Shown: positions 1-12,600 of the stretch, piece after piece
How the letters are laid out: every line of letters starts with the position of its first letter
Numbering within the stretch: position 1 is the stretch's first letter
Assembly (NCBI GenBank): GCA_032622095.1
Contig: CP136064.1
Span: 2,416,001-2,480,000, forward strand
DNA length: 64,000 bases
Direction: 5' to 3'
Source: Siphonodentalium dalli
Taxonomy: Eukaryota > Mollusca > Scaphopoda > Gadilida > Siphonodentaliidae
Notes under the pieces: generated by a model
What the model saw: only the letters and a program-made list of their open reading frames with translations
The model's database searches: none
Told to the model about the DNA's origin: nothing
Program-made: the position numbers and the translations under genes

Positions 1-637
1 TCTCAACATATCTGTCAACCCAAAGATTTTTTGAATTTCGAAAATGTATCGTGCCCAGGTTTCTGTAAAACCTGTAATGTACCACAATCTTGTTTACTGC
101 CATGCCAATTGGGTTGACCGATCAAGAGGGTAAAACGTCATTTCAGCTAAGCCGTCAGCTGTGTCCACAAGGTACCACATGGTCACTCTTTGAATGCAAG
201 CAATACTGAGGTTCTGATCCGACTCACCCGGGTCCCGTACATACAGTATAAAACCAGGCCTTTTCAGACATTCATAACCACAATAAGAGAATGAAACTGG
301 CAAACCGCTGTATCGTCAGAAGCTAGGGCTTGATTCAAAGGCCTCGTCACGGGGAACATTATATGGAGTAAGAATAAAATCCAACGGAAAATGCTGGATA
401 GAGGGACTCATACATGTGGATAAAACTGCTCCGAATTGGGGATTTTCTAATGCAAAAGAAAGTAAGCTGGAGTCAAACAAAACTTTATTTGACCAACAAA
501 AATAAATGATGGATTATAAAACAAAACAACAGTAGATATCTTCACAAAGCTGTTCAAGAAGCCAACTACATCATTAATAACATCTTTTTCACCTTAAATC
601 ATAATCAATTTATTAAAACAGTTTTAGGCCTATTTCT
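1..637. other. Edge sequence with no supported gene
   Basis: No domain-bearing ORF, repeat pair or RNA gene is visible. A 69-codon minus-strand frame at 94-303 is open but matches no family I recognise and lacks clear flanking splice sites. Confidence 0.5.
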
Positions 638-990
638 TTAAAGGGGTACTGTACACTAAATCTGGCCATTTTGGGACAATCTCCTTTTATACTCAACAGG
701 ATATTTGCAACAAATTAATGAATTTGAGCCATAAATGAGTGCAAAATACACTCATTTACCCTATGGATGAAACATACAAAATGGTCATTATAACGGAAAT
801 ATATTTATGACTCCAGCCATAAATTCCTTTTCATTATAACTACCATGTTGTTTGTATTATTCATAGAGCATATGAGTAAATTTTGCACTGATCTATGGCT
901 CAAATTCATTAATTTTTTGCATATATTCTGTTCAACATAAAAGGAGATGGTCCCAAAATTGGTCAGATTTAGTGTACAGTACCCCTTTAA
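638..990. mobile_element. TTAA-flanked MITE with long inverted ends
   Basis: Both ends read TTAAAGGGGTACTGTACACT followed by a similar stretch ending in a CTCCTTTTAT-like run, in inverted orientation. The arms are roughly 50 bp with weaker pairing further in (ATTAATGAATTTGAGCC-like blocks near 715 and 905). TTAA at both borders fits a piggyBac-type target duplication. There is no transposase ORF, so it is non-autonomous. Superfamily is inferred only from TTAA. Confidence 0.6.
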
Positions 991-2362
991 CTGCATTTGT
1001 TTTTCCAGAAAAACACTTAATTTGATATATATCATGAGTGGGCTCCTGCGAAGATTTTGTTTAATCAAATCCCGAATCAAATCTGGGCCTATCGCCATGA
1101 TGGAATTCACCCAGAGAGAAATGCATTTCGGTCCATATCTGTATGATGAACTGAGGTGGTATTTTATGACCTAGGGTGTTGCAGACCAGATTACATCTAA
1201 TGCAATAAGTTACCATGGATATTCAGGGGTGTACTCGATTGTTAATCCAATGTTTTGCCTAAAACTTCGGACCCCAAAGTTTTATCACAAAGATCTTATT
1301 AATATCAAAACTTTTTGTTATAGCACTATTCTTTTAGCTCGATGTGTGTTGTTTTGGCATGCAAAGCAGATAAATTAGAGTTATCAAGGGGGTTGTGTAT
1401 CTTTAAAGGCTTAAAAGTATCTTTGAATGCATGAGGATGAACAGTAATGAGAGTTTTCCAATGAAAGGCAGCAAGCCAATTTCCTTAATCCTGAAATTAT
1501 CATATAATTTTGCTGTGGGTCACTCCCTTTGAGTATACTGTAGTGACAAGAACTCTGCTTGTCAGAGTTATAAATATGGCTTCTGGCATTCATCAGAAAG
1601 CTCTCGACAAGCACTCCAACAAACACCAACAAGCCATATTTCTTACTATATACTGAAAATTTTTCCACAACTCTGCTATTGTTGAAAGGCTGTATACATT
1701 GAGCATTACTGAAGACCAATCCAATATTGATTTAGATAGTAGCATCATAGAAGAGAAACCGTACATCCACTGAATTAAAAATGAGAGAGAGAGACGCACT
1801 TTGTAAGTGTTTGCACTTTTGCATCGATCCCACATTGTTATTTTCTTTAAATGACAATAAAATGTGTTTAAACTAAACTGTATCAAAAGGTAAAATCACT
1901 AATTTGCTATCCATCCAAAAATTTAACCAGTTCATGACTAGAAAAGCATCATTGAGAATAGCAAACTGTATTTTGTTACACACCTATTCTATTAAAACTC
2001 AGTTTATGCCACAAACCGACCTATCTGGTAAATGGAAACCTATTCCGCATGAGAAAAATTTGCTGATGTACAATTTATGACCCTGACATCATATGACAGC
2101 TGTCAAAATTGAAAAACGAATGCACTGCCTACTCTGACCTACATTCTCTAAGCGATGTTTGTTCTGAATAAGTTATCTCATTATTTATTTTCTGAGCATT
2201 TGCACCAAACTGAACTAATGAAACAGAATTTTAGTTTAGAAGTGACTAGCCAATGAAACTTAACTTATTACCAAATTAGACTTGCTAATTTAGAAAGATT
2301 TCATGATGAATCCATACTTTTGAAAGTGCAATTTCGCTCAAATTCATTTCTAATTACGAACA
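991..2362. other. No recognisable gene
   Basis: Short overlapping open frames only, none with a family signature. I see no inverted ends or tandem repeats in this stretch. Confidence 0.4.
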
Positions 2363-3083
2363 CGGGGGGGGGGGGGGGGGGGGGTCATCTGATACTCGAG
2401 AAATGCTGCTCTCCGGGTCAAGGCTGTGCCGCTGTCACAGAAATGCTACATTTCTCTACCGGGTTTCCGTTTGGAAATGAATAATATGCGCAAAAGGTTA
2501 GGTCTAAATATAAATATAAATGGCCGGAATAATGATATTGTTGATTACATAGTTATGACAGTTGTGTTCGAAGCACATAACTGTGGAGAACTTAGATAAA
2601 AATGGTATTTGTTGTATGGATTTTGAGTGTTGTATTTCGATAACTTTGAAGGGAAATTACGTCATTTGTGTGATGAAAATAGCAGAGTAAAATTCAAAAT
2701 AACACTATGGAAATCAACACTGGAGAGATACTTGGGAATACAAGCGAAAAAAGCAAATCACAAAAGTGTCGAGATGGACGACAGGAATACTACGATATCG
2801 ACAACAAAATAAAGACAATTTACCGAGAGAGAAATGTAGCAAGTCGCTGACTGAGAGAAGGGTAGCATTGAAATGCAGTGCGCAATATTGTCGATTTTAG
2901 TGGATTTTTCCACAGAAAAACAATACTACAGCTATCCTCACGATGAAATGACATATACCCGGTGATGTACCACTGATATATTCCTTATGTTGAAAAATTC
3001 AGCTTGAAACTTTTAAATACCGATTCAGCGGTGATGCATAGACCGGGAGAGCGGCATTTCTCGAGTAACAGATGAGCCCCAGT
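2363..3083. mobile_element. Candidate inverted-repeat element with poly-G end
   Basis: A G-run at 2365-2382 is followed by TCATCTGATACTCGAGAAA and a GCTCTCC block. Near 3040-3080 the inverted counterpart occurs (ACCGGGAGAGC, then CTCGAGTAACAGATGAGCCCC). The arms are about 45 bp. A 61-codon frame at 2627-2812 lies inside but has no recognisable domain. No convincing target duplication was seen, so the borders are approximate. Confidence 0.45.
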
Positions 3084-3289
3084 GATGAACAAACATTCTT
3101 TTAACTTCACGAAGTTTGGCGGCACACAAACAATCAAATTTGCAGTTCTAAAATAGTGAAATAATTTCCATCTATGATATTGATGTATGGCATTTTCAGA
3201 ATCTATACTCCTTGTGACTGATTATCAATTATTCTCTATTGATTCCTGTGGACTATGGCTCGTGATGAATACTGAACAACACGCCAGTG

Positions 3290-3377
3290 CAAATGGGTTA
3301 CTCAGTATGACACACATACCATCATGGGAGAATAAAACTTTGATCCTGCACTCGTGCCATATCGAGTAACCCATTTG
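3290..3377. repeat. Short hairpin
   Basis: CAAATGGGTTACTC at 3290 and its exact inverse GAGTAACCCATTTG ending at 3377 flank about 60 bp. It may be part of a small fold-back element. Confidence 0.5.
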
Positions 3378-4054
3378 CCCTGTTGTATCACTTTAATTTC
3401 AAAGCTTTCTAATGAATGGCATATACCAAATATTTTCAACTAAATCCTGCAATATTCACATGATCTATAAGCAATTTATCAAGTTAGCGGTCTTTGTCAA
3501 TGATGTTCCGCTCATCAAAGGGATAAACAGGAGTAAGTAAAATGTGAACTTTAGTGGATGGATATAGCCTGATGAATGCCAAGTTGTCAGATATCCTACA
3601 AAGGTATGTGTTACTCTCCAATGATGAATACAAATGGAGAATTTACCATAACACTTTTAAAAAGTATTGAACTTATCAGGATGAAACTTGGTTTGTATGG
3701 ACACCTTGCCACAGGGACAAATTTTGTTGGCTCACGAGGCTGGTGCGGTGTGACATTGAACTTCAAATATCTGACCATCAACAAATATCTCAGAAAGTAC
3801 TGGGACTGCCCAGATGAAATATCACTGTGATGCCGTACATAACATAACAGGCTGAACTATACCATCAAATTTGTCCGTGTATCAAGATGTCCATTAATAT
3901 AACTAAGATGATACCTGTCAGTTCCCAAAAATAAAGGTAAGTATACAAGTAGATGTTCTAGATGGCTGAAGTAATTCACAAGCCACTGGCGTCGAACTAA
4001 CAAGCTCATCAAATCAGGCATTTCATTCAATTCGAACAAATAAAGTCTGTGATA

Positions 4055-4788
4055 AGCCCTTGTTTCTGCAGGCTCTGAATGCTTGGGATATGCTGAGCTG
4101 ATGTGTTAGGCATTCAGAGCCCATGTCCCTCCCCGAAACTCAGAATGGGACCTTTTCGCAACTTAAACCTGTCAACAATCAGGATGTGTATATCGCTATT
4201 TGATGGGAAAACATTACTGTCAAAAACTGTTGAAAATATGATGTAAAAAACAATGACATTAATCTATGACCTCGATCTTCAACAAAAATATTTCTTTGTA
4301 TCATACACACCCTCCCCTAATACTTTATAATCATACCAATTTTCAGATAAATCCATCAAAGGATGTCCAAGATACGGAACGGACAAGAAATCTCGCATTA
4401 AAACAATTATCTTTCTGTAACCTTGACCTTCAATATACAAATTTTTTTTCAAAACACATTATCCCCTCATACCGTATAACACACCAAGTTTCGAATCATA
4501 TTATATGCCCCTGAATTTTTTTTTTCAAGGAGATAAAAATGTTTGTTTACATTATATTATGCTTATTATCGCCTACAAGTATCAATTTTGCATCATTCTG
4601 AGCAGAAGATGTCAGCGAATTGTTTAGTCTATTAGCTGATGGGACAGAATACTGTGTTGTTGTAAAAAGTTTCGCCCAGCAGACTGGGCACAAAAAGTTC
4701 CATTGTGGGTATACATAAGGGACACAGGATCTGAATGCCAAACACATCTGCATAGCCCAAGCATTCAGAGCCCACGGAAACGAGGGCT
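4055..4788. mobile_element. Non-autonomous element with ~75-bp TIRs
   Basis: The left end (AGCCCTTGTTTCTGCAGGCT, then CTGAATGCTTGGG, then a GATGTGTTAGGCATTCAGA-like block) is matched in inverse at 4710-4788, including CCCAAGCATTCAGAGCCC and CGAGGGCT. The left TIR itself contains a smaller inverted repeat (GGCTCTGAATGC / GCATTCAGAGCC). No transposase ORF. Confidence 0.55.
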
Positions 4789-4954
4789 AGATGTGATAAG
4801 ACTGTTGAAATGATGTGTTAGTCATTTGCTATTCTCATAGGTGATGGAGCAGATAAGAAAACACACACACAGTGTCTTGTGTGTCAACAGGGGACTTCTG
4901 CTTGAAACATGATAACTGAGAACTAACGTTTTCTTGAAAAAAAAAGCAAAGAAA

Positions 4955-5025
4955 CAATTAACTTCAATATTAATAATAGGTAGGCCTACAATTAACTTCA
5001 ATATTAATAATAGGTAGGCCTACAA
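4955..5025. repeat. 34-bp tandem duplication
   Basis: A unit starting CAATTAACTTCAATATTAAT and ending TAGGTAGGCCTA occurs twice head to tail without visible mismatch, which suggests a recent slippage event. Confidence 0.85.
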
Positions 5026-5517
5026 TGTTTTAAAGCCTGACTATGTAATGGAGTCTTGGCAAGGTAACGACTAAGATAGGATTGTCAAAAAATATAAATT
5101 GGGTAAACTGCTCAGAATTTGTTTATTCTGAAGCTAATGAAATCTTTGACAAGAACTGCGAAGTATGTTTACTTTCTCTGCTTTGAAATGTTGAGAAAAT
5201 GTACCTCCTATGAGAATGATGTGCCAGAATAGAACATAAATAATTATATTCAAAAATGTCAATTGAAATGAGGTTAGCTACAATTCTACTCCTTATCTGC
5301 AAAATTTGCAACTGCAATTCAATGAAGGGTTAAAACATTCCAGTCTCTTCGTAAATAGTCGCACCAAAATCATACCGTATGTACATCTCTGTAACTTCGA
5401 CAGGAGTTCTATTTTCGAACATCAACAACTTAATTAGTCCATTGCAAAAAATGACAATTTTCACTGGTTGTTCTATTATACTTTTCAGAAATCAGTAGCA
5501 CATGTGGGAAATGCAAT

Positions 5518-5692
5518 CAATTGGTCGGTATGACCGCTGTGTTGGAGTGTACGGGTGCTGTGGCGGTCAAGTCGTGATTTTGTCGAGCGACCGAGACGCA
5601 GACAGTCAAATGGACAGATAATTATCACATATATTACAATAAACGGTCCACAGCCCTACAGGGTGATGTCAGTGCCAACAGGTGCACGCATA
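5518..5692 (+). repeat. Partial direct copy of the fold-back arm at 6135
   Basis: This stretch, from CGCTGTGTTGGAGTGTACGG through GATGTCAGTGCCAACAGGTG, is nearly identical to 6135-6293 and is present inverted at 6848-7011. It is a solo arm of the neighbouring fold-back element. Confidence 0.8.
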
Positions 5693-5792
5693 TACTTTTT
5701 GTGAGTTTCTTTTCAAAGAGACTGTGTTTAGACCAATATACTTCATGAGTAAACAAAGTTAATTTGATACAAACAGAACGAAAGGCCGATCG

Positions 5793-5850
5793 TGAGAGGT
5801 CGATCATGATCGGCAGATGTTTAACCCATATCTTGGCGATAGTGATTAGC
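5793..5850. repeat. Dispersed repeat (also at 19341-19392)
   Basis: The stretch GAGAGGTCGATCATGATCGG, then CAGATGTTTAACCCAT and CTTGGCGATAGT, recurs with few changes at 19341-19392. Function unknown. Confidence 0.6.
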
Positions 5851-6134
5851 TATTTTCAGCTTTGATGCTAAAATATTTTTTTTAAAAGAATTTAGTCAAA
5901 CCAAAATTATTAATTCTATCTGTATTTTGAGCTGAGAAGCTCACATTCAAAATTGGTTTCAATCAGATAAAAAATTTTTGAGTTACTGCAGCATGCATGA
6001 ATTCTAAGTCAAAGAAGGGTCATAACTCCACAAAAAAAACTCTGATCAAACCCACAATCGAACTCAAACTTAGGCTGAGAAAATCAAATACAAAGTTCAC
6101 AATGACCAATCGTTTCTGCGCTGTGGCGGGTGTA

Positions 6135-7011
6135 TGACCGCTGTGTTGGAGTGTACGGGTGCTGTGGCGGTCAAATCGTGATTTTGTCGAGCGACCGAGA
6201 CGCAGACAGTCAAATGGACAGATAATTATCACATATATTACAATAAACGGTCCACAGCCCTACAGGGTGATGTCAGTGCCAACAGGTGCACGCTTCTTCA
6301 ACCCTCCCTTAGTTTCTATGCCTGAGAAAAACGCTACACAAAATGCCTGGGTGTGGTTTCTGAACATTGTCTTACACCGAAACCAGTCTTTTTTTAACAC
6401 AATGAAAACACGTTAACACCCTACCAATGAGACTCATGTGAGCTGCAATAATTCCTGAACGTATCCATACTGGCCAACTGTCACAAGAGCCACTATTGGC
6501 CGAGAAAACAGCGATCTAAGGGGACCCAAAGATGCATAAAAGTGCAAACGCCGCCGTAAAGTAGATGGCAATAATGCTGTGGAAAACCAGTTATATAATT
6601 AGATGAGACACCTTAGATTGTCCCATTAGATCGCTGTTTTCTATTTGTGGCTCTTTCGAGAGTTGGCCAATATCAATCCATTCATGGGTTATTGTAGCTC
6701 ACATGAGGCTCATCAATAGGGTGTTAACGTGTTATCACTGTGTTAAAATCAGACTGTTTTCAGTGGGAGACAATGTTCTGAAACCATACCCAGGCATTTT
6801 GTGTAGCGCTTTTCTCAGACATATAAACTAAGGGAGGGGCAAAGAAGCTTGCGTCTGTTGGCACAAATATTACCCTACAGGGCTGTGGACCGTGTATTGT
6901 AATAAATATGATAATTACCTGTCCATGTAGATATTAGTGACTGTTTGCGTCTTTGTCGCTCGGAAAAATCGCGATTTGACCGCCACAGCATCCGTACACT
7001 CCAACACAGCG
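6135..7011. mobile_element. Fold-back element, ~390-bp arms
   Basis: The left arm (6135 to about 6526) pairs with the right arm (about 6618-7011) throughout. Markers are CGCTGTGTTGGAGTGTACGG at the left tip and its inverse at the right tip, the shared block around GGTCCACAGCCCTACAGGG, and the inner block AACAGCGATCTAA / TTAGATCGCTGTT. The spacer is only about 90 bp. No ORF long enough for a transposase. It lies just downstream of the 3' end of the SET-FHA-recombinase gene. Confidence 0.75.
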
Positions 7012-7311
7012 TTATGTTATGGCAGCATGCATGAATTCTAAGTCGAAAAAGGGCCATAATTCTGTAAAAAACAACTCAGATCGAACCCATATTCGAACTC
7101 GATCTGTATTTTGGTCTCATATACGAAATTTGTTTCTGATCAGTTAGAAAATGTTCGAGTTACTGCACCGTGCATAAAGTGTCTACGGACAGATGGACGA
7201 ACGACGAGTGGTCAATCCGGACGTCGACACTATGTGTGCCATACTATGGTATGGGTACACATAAAAACCAAAATATGATAAATGCTGGCAACACTGAGTT
7301 CTTTCCAACAA

Positions 7312-9680
7312 TTATTTCAATCCATAAGTATTTCGGAGGTGGTCCTTTATATTTCGCCACTGCCGTGGGGATTTGCTTTCCTCAAGATATTTTTCTATTA
7401 GAGCCTTCCCTGGAAGTCTTTTATGCATTATGTTATCAGCAAAAACTTCTCTGACAGATTCTTTTTCCGAGGTCAACCACTTCTTTCTGATATTAGTTTT
7501 TCGAGACTGAGCACTCACGGATGAAATCTTAGCTGCATTGAGATTTGAGATTATAGGTAATGAAGCAGTAGCAACTGTAGCATCTGCACTCGAATCAAAA
7601 CCATCATCTGGTACATCAGAATAATCTTCTCCTTCAGCATTGGTTTCTTCAATCATGTCATTACCAACTTCAATGTCATCCAGACCCTTTCCGCAATAAC
7701 TTGCTAGGGTTCCTTCTTCAGCAGCCAGTAGGAGTTTCGCACATTTTGCCACCTGCATAACATCGTTAGGCAGTCTATATACATCTCTGTGGGTTCTCAA
7801 GTCATGACCCATGAATTTGGCCAACATGTCTAACTCATGTTCCTTTAAACAAACAACTTGAGCTGTGCTTGCAATATGCTTCCGAAGTCTTGTGCTAGTT
7901 AGAAGATGAGGTTTTTCCGCACCACACTCCGACGCAAACTTTCTCATAACATCTGATCCTCGAAGATGTGATGCTGCCGAGTCATTAGCAAACAAATACT
8001 CATTCTGATCCTGTGTGTATATAGGCCTTGATTTTAGAGCAATGTTAATCCAATGAACCATTTCCTCAGTGAGAAGAATAGGAACAATACGCCCTTTCTT
8101 TCCGTGAATTTCTAATCTCTCTAGAATATTCAGCAGTTTATTTTCATAATCACTGAGAGTGTTGCAGAGTTCTTTAGAGCCACCAGCTTTATGTTTGTGT
8201 TGCCAATCAGAATATTTAATTTTCGAAACCTCACCTTGTCTTTTTCTGTTGAATATCAAAATTTTTGCCATGGAAGCCTGCAGAGTGCTAACGTAGCTTT
8301 CCTGCCTGTGTTTGCATGCCTCAAGATTTGACACAGCTTCATTTCCTACTTCAGTAACATGAGCGTTGAGTTTCATGATGTCATCCGTAAGTGGAATAAC
8401 TGAGGCACTTGTAACATTCCGTTTTCGGTTATCTAAGTCTCGCTTTGCTGAGGTTGAGATTTCTGTGAACTTGATTTCCATTATTTTTAACATTTCAGAA
8501 CAATCATCGGCATCAGTCTTGCTTCTTTTTTCAAGATATTTTCCCATTTGTAATTCAGTTGCTTTTTTAAGATAAGTACCAGTCTTCATCGCTTGGGATG
8601 GGGTGTCATATGAATGAGAGTTATCATTGTAACCAGCACATTGCTTTACACATTCCTCGATCATTGAGAAGTTTTGGGGTTTGAGAAAATATGACAATGA
8701 TTCCGAAGATGATGACTTCAATCTTATGGCATCAAGTAATTTAGCTAATTGTCTCATTTTCGACCTGATGGTAGAAAACTGCTCTTTGTTACCACTGTGT
8801 TTCTCGAGAAGATGGGAGCCATATTGGAGAATGACCGTGTCTTTAGCAGCTATTTTGCCAAGGTTATCCTGCCGCATACCACCTAACAACGATGCCAATG
8901 ATGACGAATGAGTAGGCATGTCCAAACGTTTAGAAGTTTTTCTCAATGTTCCTTTCATAAAAGGGCACTGGTGCTTCCACATGCATGTCTTTGTGAAGTA
9001 GGCAAAACAGAATTTGCATGGAGCGTAATCCAGATGATTGTGATCAGATTCTGTCGGTCTATGTTTGACAATAATTTCTCCTTTCTGGTCCTTCATCACA
9101 TCACAATTATGCCTGTGATTTCCAAGATTCCTCAATCTCAAAAATAGTAGATATTTCTCTGTTGCATTCTTCTCAGCTTTGTACAGAATCACATCTTCTT
9201 CATTAGAATGCTTGTTTTCTAAGTGCCGTAAACTCTTTGCCTGTTTCTTCTTGCAATAATAACAATAATCGTATTTATCATATTTTCTTCCTTTTGAATT
9301 ATCTGTCGATCTCACAGTGATCTGACTTGAACTGCTGGGTTCTGAATGAGTACTTGATCCAACATTAGAGAGATCATTTTGTTTGAGGAATTTCGAGATT
9401 GTTATGATAGGTTTGATGGAATCATCACTGTCAGAGTCTGAAACATGATCACTTGGAAGATCATTCCTGCGAAACCCAGGTCGGATAGCACTCAAATCTT
9501 GCTGATCTTTCCTTGCAGCTTTAGATAGAATTGATTTGTTGGAGCTATCACTTTCATAATCAGAACTTGATGATGGGATATAGCTTTCTCCAGAAGATTC
9601 GCATGAATTGTAGCTCTTATCAAAAGAATCAAAAGTGTCAGTTTGCTTTCTATCTACGTCTGCATTATTGTCATCTGAAT
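7312..9680 (-). CDS. Exon 10: zinc-finger tyrosine recombinase, Myb-like tail
   Basis: Begins after a clear acceptor (TTCTTTCTGTCTTATAG) and runs 788 codons to the stop at 7312. Order: Ser/Asp-rich start; C2H2-like CYYC-x9-H-x4-H; CKFC...HQC finger; helical region; YR catalytic motifs; acidic spacer; Myb/SANT-like W..E....F segment. YR residues seen: Arg in KRQGEVSKIKYSDW (model residue 901), STRLRKH (Arg1020, His1022), FMGHD (His1046) and DVYRLP (Tyr1055, codon 7779-7777). The first H of the usual H-x-x-R is Thr or Ser. I know this layout as a multicopy family in corals, molluscs and fish, Crypton-like in its YR. There is no ATG at the 5' end of the exon, as expected for an internal exon. 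Confidence 0.85.
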
Positions 9681-12600
9681 CTATAAGACAGAAAGAATCA
9701 TGAAATTAATTTCATAGGGATTGAAATATCAAAGTCAATAAAATATTTGTATTTATATATATATATATGCAGTATACTCCCAAATAGTTTATCACTCAAT
9801 TGATTTTCATTTTTAGTTTATCTTGACAAAGGTTTTTGAATTAAAACTCACATGCCAAATGTGTTAATGTGGTCCTGAATGGATGCAAATTGTCGAATTT
9901 ATTGCATTTACAAACTTCAATTTGTGAGAACTAATAAATTATAGCTATAATATATCCAGGCCTGGATGGTTTTTATTATACTCTAGACAATCTTATTTAA
10001 AACTCAAATGTTGTCATGATTGTATCTTGTTTGCTGGAGTTATTGTGCTAACAAATCTGAGTAAAAGTTATCACATTGACAAACTTAAATTTTGCGAAAA
10101 CTGCAAGTTATGAACCATAGCTCCATGAAATATTTTCACAATGGTCAATTTTTAAACTCACTCCAGATAATCTTGCATACTTAATTTTGTTGGAATGGGA
10201 TATAACTATGGGCCTTCCTTTGAAAATTTTTGATCTGGCAGAATTTTTGACACACTCTAGATATTACTTCAGAACGCGCATACTAAATGTTGTCCAGATC
10301 TGATCCTCTTTGTCAGTTTTAGCACTAACAAAAATTAAAATTCGTGAAATTGACAAATTGATGACCATAATAGCATTGAATATTATGTAAAAACCAGACT
10401 GGGCTGGTTTATAAACTCATTCGACATAGTCTCATTTAAAAATTGGATTCAGCTTTTGTTTCTCAAAGTTACTGCATTAACAACAGACACTTGGGACCAA
10501 GGGATTCTTGACTTACTCAAGATAGGCTGAAAATGAGTGGGGACTTTTATCACTTCGTAAGACACACAAAAAACCTAGGAAACACACACTGCTGTGTCTT
10601 TGACAACGGGGGACATTAGAGAGTTTCTAACTACTCCTAATTTGAAAATATTGACTCCTTCAAGATTTAGACTGCACTGTCCAGTGTTTTGAAAAATGTG
10701 ATGTGTAAAAACAAAGACCATAACTCTGAAATATTTTTCATATACTAGACTGGGCTGGCTTACGAACCGACTCTAGACAACCTCATTTTAAACTGGTATA
10801 CCATATTTGTTTAACAAAGCTAAGAGGGACACTGGGACAGAGTGATATGAGCCTTCTCTGATGTACAAAATGTTTTTGACTTCCTTAATTTAACATCAGA
10901 GCTAAAGTGGCCCTATATGCCTTCACTACAATTTCTGTCTTGGCCGAAGAATTTGGGCCCATTGAAATATGCCTACAAAACAATTCTTCCAGCTTAAAAG
11001 TTGATTAGTATGTGAGGAGCAATATTTCATCCACTGGAAGACCTATCTAATACCTGATTATGTTATATGAAATATATTTGCGAATGATTATTTCAATGGC
11101 ATCATCGGTTTCATATGATTTGTTTATTCTCTCTTACTGATCAGGCACATCATCTGTCAAAATAGATCACCTGTTTTTTTCAAATGAACTCTTTCTGTAA
11201 ATATTAACAAACAAATAATAGGCATTCCAATCGTAAAGTAACATACTATATGATATTAGCATGATTTGAGAGTAGAACGTTTTTAAAGAGAGCTCCATTC
11301 AAATTTAGAAGAAAGTTTTTAAAGAGAGCTCCATTCAAATTTAGAAGACAGTGCATTGTGCAGTGCTAACTAATTATTGCTCTGCAATCCACGCGTTTCA
11401 TTGATTTCCGTGAAACTTAGGGTTAGTTTATAAAATATTTTTATAAAATAACAAGACAGTCAACAACAGTGTAGTCGTCCACCTGACTGCAAAGTCTGGG
11501 ACTCTGAAGACTGCAAAGTCAGTACATGTTAATATCACTTCAGACAAGTACCTCTAAACAGGAAACCAGCTGGGGGATCTCCATTGAGCAGCGAAGCGAC
11601 TGCGAGTAGATGAAATGCCAAGCTGTGTATTAAAATAATAGGAATTTTGTTATTTTTTTGGTGAAATTGCGTTTTTTTGGATTTAGGACATTGCACTCCA
11701 GCACTCTTTGGTTTGACAAAGAGAAAATGATATGAGAGTCCGAAAATAATAAATAAAAAAGGATTTTTGGAAAATTTTAAAATGAATGGATTTTTCGAAA
11801 TTGTTATTTTTTGGTGATATTGCGTTTTTTGGATTTAGGACATAGCACTCCAGCACTCTTTGGTTTGACAAAGAGCAAATGATATGAGAGTCTGAAAATA
11901 ATAAATAAAAAAGGATTTTTGGAAAATTTTAAAATGAATGGATTTTTCGAAATCGTTATTTTTTGGTGATATTGCGTTTTTCGGATTTATTATCTGGTCA
12001 ATGAGTTATTTAAATCACCATACATGTGCATTGAATGAGATAAAGCTTTTTCAACCATCGATCCAGATCTGCAGAAACATGTACTAACTAAGATTTTCGA
12101 TTCTTTCTTTTCATTATGCAAAATTTTAGATGCTAGCTGCTCATGAAATAGGTCAAGTATGGGAATATATCAGTCTGCCACCCACACACGCTAAGGAATC
12201 CATCTAAAATATATAGTGTGCAAGCTAAAATTAACATCTCTGCATTAAGTCTTCTGACAAAACTGCATCTTGAGCTATATATTTGCATTGCATACTGGGA
12301 AGAAAATGAGTGGGGACTTTTTCCTCTTCATAGAACACACAAGAAGTCGAGTAAACACACACTGCCGTGTCTTTGACATCTGGGGACATCAGAGAATTTG
12401 ATAATGGACAAGAGTGGGGACTTTCTCACTACAATTACAATTTACTATTTGAAAATATTGACTACAAGCAAATTTGCCCAGCATTGCCCAGATATTTTGC
12501 AAAACTGACAAGTAATAACTAGTCGTGCAGTCTAACAAAGTAAGGCCTATAACTCTTCCAAATATTTGTCAAAATCCAGACTGGGCTTGATTATGAACGG

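Noticed and set aside
94-303. 69-codon minus-strand ORF at the window edge
   Set aside because: No recognised domain, and its continuation is outside the window. Could be an exon but I cannot support it.
7312-9495. Start of the recombinase protein at 9495
   Set aside because: The codon there is TTG, not ATG. The frame stays open for 61 more codons to a clear splice acceptor at 9681, so this is an internal exon.
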